Shown here piece after piece: positions 12,001 to 15,818 of a DNA stretch of 15,818 bases. Numbering within the stretch: position 1 is the first letter of the stretch; the number at the start of each line of letters is the position of its first letter. Position numbers and translations under genes: made by a program. The DNA lies in contig VGGT01000015.1 in NCBI GenBank assembly GCA_016868485.1, positions 1-15,818 on the forward strand, written 5' to 3'. The stretch comes from Bacteroidota bacterium (lineage in GTDB: Bacteria; Bacteroidota; Bacteroidia; UBA7662). The notes under the pieces are model-generated. The model made no database searches and was not told the origin of the DNA. It saw nothing but the letters and a program-made list of their open reading frames with translations.

Positions 12001-15000
12001 TAGGTAAAGACGTATTTCCTGCAATACCCGAACCAATAAAAGAAGGAGTTGCTCGGGGCGTCACTCCACCATTGGAATAATTAATCGCACCAACAACAAC
12101 ACCCTCAATATCAGCAAGCTCCACAATCGATTGATCCCAATCTAAAGAAGATCCAGTGGCATTGAGCATTCTAAATCGGAAATTCGCTAATGAACCATTG
12201 ATGTTGGCTGCGGTCAAATTATACCAACTTACAATGATGGTGCCACCAGGGGCTGGAGCATTGATAATGACATTAGACGAAATTTGACTATTGACATTAT
12301 TAAAACCGATAAATTGTACAGATTGTGCGTCATAATTCAAGGCCAAAGAAATTGCACCAAGATTAGGGGCATTAGTGAGAGAAACTGAAACCTGGACTGT
12401 GTCGCCTGAACAACCTTGAACCGAAGATGCAGATAGGTTAGGAATAAGTACAGATAGAGCAACCGCTGAAGAAACAGACTGACAACCTCCGTTACCCGTG
12501 GCCTGCAAACGGTATTGATGATTAGCAAATGAAGCCAATACCCCAGATATTCTTAGTTGATTTGTTGTTGCACCTGAATAGGCGCCTGAGTTCATAACGT
12601 TCGACCAGGCTTGTCCGCCATCTATACTCAACTGCCATTGTTGAGATTGAGCGCCTTGAACAGATGCTGAGAGCGTAGTCGATCCACCCACATAAACGTT
12701 CAAATTCCCTTGTACAGCACCAATGGTTACACCTTGTGCAGTAATAGAACCACTTTGATAAGCCACACTTGGATAAGCTACTCCACTTCCGTTGGCTATT
12801 TCACTGATGGGAGTTTGCACGGAAAGACTGGTCGTCCCACCCGATAATAGATTAAAGTTCAGTGTGAGTAAGTTACCGGCTGGAAGAATCGCGGGGTAGC
12901 CAAACCAACTAATAGCAACAGCAGATTGGCTAGCGTTCACTGTCAAGTTTGAATCATTGATTAGCGAACTCACTCCAACATAGCCTGCAAAGGATAATTT
13001 AGAGACATCATAGGGAATGGTCAGTGAAATGGCTCCTACCCCACATGCGCTATTCAAAGACACCGGTATTCCAAGGATACTTCCTACACAACCCGTTGCA
13101 CTGCCTAAAGCTACAGAAGGCGCTGCACCAACGGAAATAGCACCATTGGTATATGATACTCCACTAATAGGCGAAGCTGTCGAATCGGCAAGCTCATTAA
13201 AGTTAACATCCCAAGTTAAGGCAGAAGAAACACCTGAGCTCAATGCCCGAAACTTCAAATTCATCAACAAGCCATTAACGTTTGCTGGTACCAAGTCGTA
13301 CCAACTCACAAATACAGCACCACCAGGAGCGGGAGAATTGATAATAGCGGATGATGCAATAGATGGGTGAAGACCAGAAGCGCCAATGAACTCAAAACTA
13401 GTCGCGTTGTATGTCAAACCAAGCGTAATGGCACCGATTGAATTCGCATTGAGCATAGTGACTGGTACCACAAGTGTATCCCCTATGCAGCCCGAAACTG
13501 TTCCCAAACCCACTGATGGCAATAATTGTGATAAAGTAGTGAAGTTTAATTCACTTCCATAAGCAGTTCCTACACTATTTGTTGCATAAGCACGCACGTA
13601 GTACACTGTAACTGGCGTCAAACCTGAAAGGGTACTTGTAAACACTCCGGTACCGCTACCATTGTTTGTTGATGGTCCCGAAACAAGAGGATTAACTCCT
13701 GTACCATAGGCTACGCCTCGTGCAGTGACCGCAGCCCCACCATCAGAAATTACATTACCCCCTGTTGTGGCACCGTTTGAAGTAATCGAAGTTATACCAG
13801 CAGTTGTTACACTAGCCAAAACAGCCGGTGGAGCTAAAGTGGAGAAACTCAATTCATTACCATAAGCAGTTCCAGCGCTATTTGTAGCATAAGCCCGAAC
13901 AAAATAGGAAGTTGAAGGAGCCAAGCCAGATAGTGAACTTATGAACAACCCATTTCCTGATCCATCTAATGTAAACAAACCTGAGATACTAGGATTTTGA
14001 TTTGTGCCATAGACCACACCTCTAGCTGTAACCATTGCCCCACCATTAGCACTAACATTGCCCCCAGTAATGGCCGTGTTGTGAGTTACGCCCGAAATTG
14101 GTGCAGTAGAAACTGTAGGTAACTCTATGGGTGGATCAAGGGTAGTAAAGTTAATTTGATTGCCATAAGCTGTACCAACACTATTTACAGCATACGCACG
14201 AACATAATAATTTGTTGAAGGAGACAACCCATTAAGTATACTGGTGAAACTGCCTATACCCGAACCATTGGATGTAGATGAGCCTGCTGTTGTTGGATTC
14301 AAACCTGTACCATAAGCAACCCCACGAGCCGTAACAGAAGCTCCACCATCGGAAGAAACATTTCCACCTGAGGTAGCACTTGTAGATGATATACCTGAAA
14401 CAGGCGCTGTGGTGACAGAAGCCAAAACAGCCGGAATAGTCACCGTTAATGTACCAGCAGATGAAATGACATCAGCACATGCAGCACCTGATACAATTAC
14501 CCTGTATTGATTCCCGTTTAATGCACTAGAGGCTACAAAACCTAAAGATGACGTTGTAACCCCGCTGTATACAGACCCATCAACAAGGTTAAACCAAGTA
14601 CCACCCCCAATGCTAACTTGCCATTGATAGCTGGTTGCACCAATTGCCTGTACTGAAAAGCCGCCCGCTGCTCCAACATTCAGGGATAAGGAAGGTGCTG
14701 GTTGGGTCGTAATCTGAGCACCTAATGCAGTTACAGATCCGTTGGTAAAAATAGCATTTGAGATTACATCTCCATTGCCATCCCCGAGCTCACATTGACC
14801 AGCATCAGCCAAATTCCAAGTAATAGCTGAAGATTTATTAACATTAAAGGTTAAGTTCATCATCAGACCATTTCCCAGGTTAGACGCTGTCAAATTAAAC
14901 CAAGAGATTAATACGCGGCCAAACGGACTACCAGCTGGTCCCGGATTATTAACGATAAGATTGCCCGTTAAAGCAGAACTATTAAATCCAGTGAAAGTAA

Positions 15001-15818
15001 GTGCCGTTGAATCGTAAAACATATCCAATGAAACCGCTCCTATGTTTAGGAAATTTTGCACGTTGATGGGCACGGTAACTACCGAACCCGGGCATGATGA
15101 AACTTGACCTAATACAACCGTTGGTACAGGTGTTGAAACAGTAATTGTACTAACAGAAGAAGTTAAAGTTGGACAAGTAGAATTTGAAACCAATACACGG
15201 TACTGGTTTCCATTCATTGTGATCACAGCAGTAATTCCAAGTGTCGCAGTTGTTACACCATTGTAATTAACATCATTATTGAGGTTGGTCCAGGCACCTC
15301 CACCAATACTAACCTGCCACTGATATGTGGTGGCACCTTGAGCCACTACACTCAAACTTCCTGTAGCGCCAGAATTTAATGAAAGACTGGAAACAGGCTG
15401 GGTCGTTATTTGAAGATTGAGCACCGTCAAAATCAATGTTGCTACGCTATCGCAACCTACTGCATTAGTAAGCGTAGCCGTATAAGTACCTGATGTGCTG
15501 TAGCTCTGCCCGTTGAACGAATAAGTATTCGGTGCGCAAATCGTCTGGCTGATGGTTGATGCGCTCGGTTGGTTTACCGTTACTGTTCTCGTGGCCGTGC
15601 CATCCGGACATCCGCCCGTGCCCGTAACCGTATAGGTCATCGTCGCCGTGCCCGCCGATACCGCTGTCACCACACCCGTCGTGGCATTCACAGTGGCCAC
15701 AGCCGTATTGCTGCTGCTCCAGCTGCCCCCCGCTACCGTCGAACTGAAGGTGCTCGTGCCCGCAACGCAAATCGACTGGGTGCCGCTCAACACGCCCGCA
15801 TCCGCCGGTGTGGTGCAT
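1..15818 (-). CDS. Giant secreted multi-cohesin / Ig-like repeat protein with C-terminal dockerin-like domain, partial at both ends
   Basis: One reading frame on the minus strand, with complete codons from 15817 down to 2, has no stop codon across the window. I translated stretches throughout and the frame is the same at both edges, so I see no frameshift. Reading N to C it contains a BIG2-like domain, 51-residue GCDS repeats, 15 Ig domains, 18 cohesin-like domains, three fibronectin-like repeats, five PKD-like repeats, a transthyretin-like domain and a dockerin-like domain. All are extracellular beta-sandwich or calcium-binding modules; I see no catalytic domain and no membrane segment. Composition is rich in Ser, Thr, Asn, Gly, Val and Leu and very poor in Lys. 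In Bacteroidota such proteins usually have an N-terminal signal peptide and a C-terminal type IX secretion sorting domain; both would lie outside the window and are not seen. Probable role: cell-surface or released scaffold/adhesin. The coding call is near certain; the function is inferred. Confidence 0.97.
2..181 (-). other. Conserved extension after the dockerin, running off the left edge
   Basis: Sixty residues to the last full codon. The segment has VFNQFSPNRGDWITEQP, NIQGANVDRDVEALSLGDVN and then ADFNLAGARLPSGFRIE. The spaced GDW and GDVNA(D/S)(F/Y) motifs follow dockerin-like segments in many secreted Bacteroidota proteins and appear to close the domain. A type IX secretion C-terminal domain would be expected further left; it is not in the window. 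Confidence 0.6.
182..346 (-). other. Dockerin-like domain with one canonical and one degenerate calcium loop
   Basis: The second loop (212-247) is DVDGNGVVNSAD, a canonical dockerin F-hand with Asp at 1 and 3, Asn at 5, Gly at 6, Asn-Ser at 9-10 and Asp at 12, followed by the helix ALLVIQRSV. The first loop (314-349) is VNRSAGGITSAD: it keeps Gly 6, the ITSAD end and the helix AQLINNYL, but has Val, Arg and Ala at ligand positions 1, 3 and 5, so calcium binding there is doubtful. Type I dockerins have two such loop-helix units and bind cohesins. A dockerin in the same chain as 18 cohesin-like domains is the layout of a scaffoldin. Its partner is unknown. Confidence 0.8.
347..538 (-). other. 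Transthyretin/SdrD-B-like beta domain
   Basis: About 64 residues: NISGRLVYRNVARTGISQGA, ISLDTSSVVQSS, then GSNGAYLFQFLADRTYSLRATV. The order (I.G.V.Y, an added-material loop, a second V.L strand, G.Y.F..L..RTYSL) is that of prealbumin-like domains such as SdrD B-type and carboxypeptidase regulatory-like domains. In secreted Bacteroidota proteins such domains often sit directly before a dockerin-like segment, as here. Confidence 0.65.
539..1699 (-). repeat. Five tandem PKD-like repeats (about 72-81 residues each)
   Basis: The units lie at 1484-1699, 1250-1483, 1016-1249, 782-1015 and 539-781. A typical unit has NAG.(D/N).(T/I)IC.G.STTL, a short YLWSP.TGLS strand, a (I/V)..PVA.P turn, T..Y.VT..., GC and a final V.VIV. 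Each pair of Cys in a unit (IC.G and GC) probably forms a disulfide. The exception is the last unit, where the first Cys is missing (NVAIAPTQSIQL) so that GSNGC is unpaired. Such arrays are usual stalks before the C-terminal region of large Bacteroidota surface proteins. Confidence 0.85.
1700..1915 (-). other. Bacteroidota surface module of the LQGSPAGGVFSGTGV type
   Basis: 72 residues. It shows SLCANGPAVALQGSPAGG, VFSGTGV, FHPSIVGPGTYLVSYTATD and SSCTFTSSTFITV. This is a familiar short module in secreted Bacteroidota proteins (Cys, L.G.P.GG.FSG.GV, a F.P...GPG.Y...Y strand, then a second Cys), with a likely internal disulfide. It marks the change from the cohesin region to the PKD-like array. 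Confidence 0.75.
1916..2608 (-). other. Ig domain plus divergent cohesin-like domain H
   Basis: The Ig domain (2321-2608) has VSYQWQVRQGNVWVNL, YSGVNTTTL, NYRYRVQVSGAC and a final VTLGV. Cohesin H (1916-2320, 135 residues) has SFICTPGNVSIPV, DVAALGLAMQYNSSAMTFTG, RISINWVSATPSQMGAG, LFRLNFSA and YYGNGGVQI. It is the last cohesin-like domain before the C-terminal spacer region. As in the other pairs, the Ig has one late Cys and the cohesin one early Cys. Confidence 0.7.
2609..3301 (-). other. Ig domain plus divergent cohesin-like domain G
   Basis: The Ig domain (3017-3301) has WYQWQVRSGVGSWTNV, YAGAQSSSL and NQQYRVLVRGC. Cohesin G (2609-3016, 136 residues) has VSVCPSQTVVVPVLV, NVGRLSLTLNYNSAALQLV, IASGDTIRIVRNL, LVRLTFQALGSG and HQNGTVTI. 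The fold landmarks are kept, but the WY(D/N) strand is replaced by IRIVRN and there is no ELAD motif. It lies outside the X/Y block system. Confidence 0.7.
3302..3919 (-). repeat. Array of four 51-residue GCDS repeats
   Basis: 206 residues in four units with a period of about 153 bases, each ending GCDS(I/V).TL.L.V. Units 1 and 2 (N to C) have C.P.(S/T)YSF(F/N)G; units 3 and 4 have a variant core, ISRSVCAPGVVTIG and LYDTLCSGSSAVVG, each followed by the QSFG turn. The array separates CohA1 from the following Ig. In other X blocks these two are adjacent, so it looks like an insertion or an expanded linker. Confidence 0.9.
3621..3770 (-). repeat. Near-identical partner of 4611-4760
   Basis: Comparing these 150 bases with 4611-4760, column by column, I find 11 differences, or about 93% identity, at a constant offset of 990 bases (330 codons, in frame). 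Other 51-residue units differ from each other at roughly a quarter of bases. The match covers one repeat unit and spans unit 2 of the four-unit array and unit 3 of the three-unit array. It points to recent exchange or duplication between the two arrays. Confidence 0.85.
3920..4597 (-). other. Ig domain plus cohesin-like domain A1
   Basis: The Ig domain (4307-4597) has LQWQVSTDGGTSFSNV, GYSGATTSQL and VGAGGC. CohA1 (3920-4306, 129 residues) has TGCTGDTITVSV, GAISLALNYDAQVLQFIG, FFSWYNLTPANLNG, VDLRFRKIG, IVELADISG and TYTNGSV. It is of the same class as CohA2 to CohA4 and is the A position of a broken fourth X block. Confidence 0.85.
4598..5059 (-). repeat. Array of three 51-residue GCDS repeats
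   Basis: The units lie at 4904-5059, 4751-4903 and 4598-4750. Each has CxPxxYxFxG, then SGxYxxTLxNxxGCDS and TLNLTV, with one Cys at each landmark. The first unit has FFGSVY where the others have FNGQ, and so does the first unit of the array at 3302-3919 (FFGQTY). The array lies exactly where a CohB domain sits in the three complete X blocks. The third unit is unusually similar in DNA to a unit of the other array. Confidence 0.9.
5060..5455 (-). other. Cohesin-like domain C1
   Basis: 132 residues. Landmarks are NGCIGDTLTIPI, GALTLGLGYNASQLEFVG, NSAIINAPQPGG, LLSWYDLNPVNING, LFNARFRV, SEIADS and YNNGNI. It belongs to the same class as C2, C3 and C4 and would start a fourth X block. The next domain should be a CohB but is an array of 51-residue repeats instead. 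Confidence 0.82.
5456..6838 (-). repeat. Super-repeat block Y1: CohE1-Ig-CohD1-Ig
   Basis: 461 residues. CohE1 is 6437-6838 (LGCQGGSVSIPL, ASLKVLYNPAQLSYTG, TISWSTSLPLNLNG, SGVTYASGGV). An Ig is at 6152-6436 (LRWQVSSDGLTW, SPLGC). CohD1 is 5750-6151 (LAPGGPVVF linker, SACVGDTILVPI, LSLVLNYNSSLFDFVG, YFAWYDVNP, SELALS, TYSNGNI). A second Ig is at 5456-5749 (LRWQVSTNGLIWNDL, SGASC). It aligns with Y2 throughout, including the PGGP linker before CohD. Confidence 0.82.
6839..8605 (-). repeat. Super-repeat block X3: CohC2-CohB2-Ig-CohA2-Ig
   Basis: 589 residues, the same length as X2. CohC2 is 8207-8605 (TGCSTDTLVIPV, GAITLGLNYNASQFEFVG, SWYDVNPAQVNG). CohB2 is 7811-8206 (AGCVGSSVSVPV, SSCPVGAISL, NDSNLTVNA, SWFGYPA). 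An Ig is at 7526-7810 (SQQWQVSVDGG). CohA2 is 7139-7525 (SACSGDTVQVSV, GAISMALNYDAAAVQFVG, VSWYNLIPANING, VELADIEGNVVG, TYTNGAV). A second Ig is at 6839-7138 (ALQWQVNTGNGQW, SLSGGC). CohC2 has TGCSTD where most C-type cohesins have GC.GD; the other cohesin landmarks are kept. Confidence 0.85.
8606..9991 (-). repeat. Super-repeat block Y2: CohE2-Ig-CohD2-Ig
   Basis: 462 residues. CohE2 is 9590-9991 (LTCQGGNVSIPV, SGTIKLLFNSSALTY, ISINWSSTLPLNLNG, AYGNGNV); it lacks the ELAD motif and is the most different core class. An Ig is at 9302-9589 (LRWQSSTNGTTW, SPLGC). CohD2 is 8906-9301 (LAPGGPQVF linker, SGCLGDTISVPV, AAVSLVLNYDNQMFRFVG, AIPQFGSTFIVNEPLPGG, YFAWYDVNP, SELASS, TYSNGNV). A second Ig is at 8606-8905, ending ALGCSRYSAAVTLSI. 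The block is repeated as Y1 with nearly the same length, and both Y copies follow an X block. Confidence 0.82.
9992..11758 (-). repeat. Super-repeat block X2: CohC3-CohB3-Ig-CohA3-Ig
   Basis: 589 residues. CohC3 is 11363-11758 (IGCVGDTISVGV, GAITLGINYDAAQFEYVG, LVSWYDVNS, SELADS). CohB3 is 10964-11362 (SGCVGSVVSVPV, SACPVGAISL, NDSNLTVNAS, ISWFGYPA). An Ig is at 10679-10963 (SQQWQLSTDGGTSW, GAGGC). CohA3 is 10289-10678 (SGCSGDTVQVAV, NLGAISLALNYNA, VSWYNL, VELADIEG, SYTNGAV). A second Ig is at 9992-10288 (NLQWQINNGSNSW, NETGGC). CohA3 and CohA4 are about three quarters identical by eye. At the DNA level the blocks have drifted more, to about 70% by eye between CohA2 and CohA3. Confidence 0.85.
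11759..13534 (-). repeat. Super-repeat block X1: CohC4-CohB4-Ig-CohA4-Ig
   Basis: 592 residues. CohC4 is 13130-13534 (SGCIGDTLVVPV, GAITLGLTYNATSFEFIG, FVSWYDLVPANVNG, NELADS, SYTNGAI). CohB4 is 12734-13129 (TGCVGSILGIPV, a second Cys in NSACGVGAISL, INDSNLTVNAS, ISWFGYPA, YQSGSI) and follows CohC4 with no Ig between them. An Ig is at 12449-12733 (SQQWQLSIDGG, GNGGC). CohA4 is 12059-12448 (QGCSGDTVQVSV, APNLGAISLALNYDA, WYNL, VELADIEG, NYSNGGV). A second Ig is at 11759-12058 (STYQWQLNTGSGW, SITGGC). The same order recurs in X2 and X3. Unlike those two, X1 is not followed by a Y block but directly by X2. Confidence 0.85.
13535..14437 (-). repeat. Three tandem fibronectin type III-like repeats (about 101 residues each)
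   Basis: The units lie at 14141-14437, 13838-14140 and 13535-13837 (99, 101 and 101 residues). Each shows GGNVSSDGG-type turns, AxVTARGVAYGT, NGSG.G.FTS..SGL, a Y(Y/F)VRAYA strand, NSVGTAYG and a final NFTT or SFST. This is the Bacteroidota variant of the FnIII-like fold found in many surface and secreted proteins. No Cys is visible in any of the three. They sit exactly between an Ig domain and the first core cohesin, which suggests insertion into an Ig-cohesin pair. Confidence 0.85.
14438..14722 (-). other. Ig domain separated from its cohesin by the fibronectin-like triplet
   Basis: This has 95 residues: ATSYQWQVSIGGGTWFNL, then YSGVTTSSL and NGNQYRVIVSGAACADV. It is closely similar to the Ig at 15137-15421. 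Elsewhere in the protein an Ig with this single late Cys is followed directly by a cohesin with one early Cys. Here three Cys-free fibronectin-like modules follow, and the cohesin (CohC4) comes only after them. Confidence 0.8.
14723..15421 (-). other. Ig domain plus cohesin-like domain F
   Basis: The Ig domain (15137-15421, 95 residues) has the Bacteroidota core TTYQWQVSIGGGAWTNL, then YNGVTTATL and NGNQYRVLVSNSTC. The cohesin-like domain (14723-15136, 138 residues) has the cohesin order: SSCPGSVVTVPI (strand A/B), LNIGAVSLDMFYDSTALTF (long sheet strand with the YD turn), a loop, VLISWFNL, LMMNLTFNV, and a final FTNGSV strand. It is one of the more divergent cohesins here. Instead of the ELAD motif it has CELGDGNGDVIS, with an extra Cys and an acidic DGNGD loop that could bind calcium. 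Cohesins are beta-sandwich domains that bind dockerins in cellulosomes; binding is not shown here. Confidence 0.75.
15422..15574 (-). repeat. Single 51-residue GCDS repeat
   Basis: This is exactly 51 codons. The unit starts NQPSAS, has the first Cys in TICAPNTYSFNG, then GTYTATLTNAVGCDS with the second Cys, and ends with TLILTV. It is the same unit as the arrays at 3302-3919 and 4598-5059. The two Cys probably pair within the unit. This repeat is common in large gliding/adhesion-type surface proteins of Bacteroidota, usually as a spacer or stalk element. Confidence 0.85.
15575..15818 (-). other. BIG2-like (bacterial Ig-like group 2) domain, N-terminally cut by the window edge
   Basis: About 81 residues are visible. 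The core WSSSNTAVATVNATTGVVTA followed by VSAGTATMTYTV is the classic pattern of Bacteroidota BIG2-like surface repeats, in which a comparison of values leads into a G.A.ITY strand. It ends with GTATRTVTV. Two Cys are present, SICVAG and GGCPDG, which could pair within the domain. The DNA is about 64% GC (39, 38 and 39 G+C in three successive 60-base stretches), against about 45% in the rest of the gene, and third codon positions are strongly G/C. It may be the last unit of a tandem array that continues to the right. Confidence 0.8.

Noticed and set aside
15465..15818. 117-codon minus-strand frame beginning ATG at the right edge
   Set aside because: It is shifted by one base from the real frame. 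Its Gly/His/Cys-rich translation has no known fold, while the real frame gives a clear BIG2-like domain and a GCDS repeat.
1..15818. Possible frameshift, pseudogene decay or internal gene borders
   Set aside because: The frame is the same at both edges and wherever I translated it, no in-frame stop was found, and domains follow each other with normal linkers. No intergenic gap, promoter or terminator is visible.

Overview
The whole window lies inside one protein-coding gene on the minus strand. The reading frame is open from edge to edge (5,272 complete codons, no stop). Both the start and the end of the gene are outside the window, so no promoter, ribosome binding site, RNA gene or second gene is visible. 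The protein is a giant secreted modular protein of a type typical of Bacteroidota. The evidence for this is the many GCDS-type 51-residue repeats, Ig modules with a YQWQ-type core, fibronectin-like modules with an AYATNS.GTAYG ending, PKD-like modules with an SGLS..NPVA.P core, and the general Ser/Thr/Asn/Gly/Val-rich, Lys-poor composition. Most of the window is near 45% GC, but the last ~230 bases at the right edge are near 64%. I cannot place it below phylum.

Layout, N to C (right to left): a partial BIG2-like domain in GC-rich DNA (15575-15818); one 51-residue repeat; an Ig domain plus a cohesin-like domain F; an Ig domain; three fibronectin-like repeats (13535-14437); and then the core, a mosaic of Ig and cohesin-like domains (about 5060-13534). 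The core is built from two higher-order blocks. Block X is CohC-CohB-Ig-CohA-Ig, about 589 residues. Block Y is CohE-Ig-CohD-Ig, about 461 residues. They run X1-X2-Y2-X3-Y1, followed by a disrupted fourth X copy in which arrays of 51-residue repeats sit where CohB and the A-Ig junction would be (3302-5455). After that come two more divergent Ig-cohesin pairs (1916-3301), one C-rich Bacteroidota-type module, five PKD-like repeats (539-1699), a transthyretin/SdrD-like beta domain, a dockerin-like domain with one good calcium loop (182-346) and its C-terminal extension, which runs off the left edge.

In total I count 18 cohesin-like domains, 15 Ig domains and one dockerin-like domain in a single chain. 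This has the outline of a scaffoldin (many cohesins plus a terminal dockerin), but it is built in a Bacteroidota surface-protein style. Cysteine placement follows the domain order closely. Every Ig has one Cys near its end, and every cohesin that belongs to an Ig has one Cys near its start. The three CohB copies, which have no Ig partner, carry two. The likely role is a long extracellular fibre or scaffold for adhesion or for holding dockerin-bearing partners. That function is inferred, not shown by the sequence.
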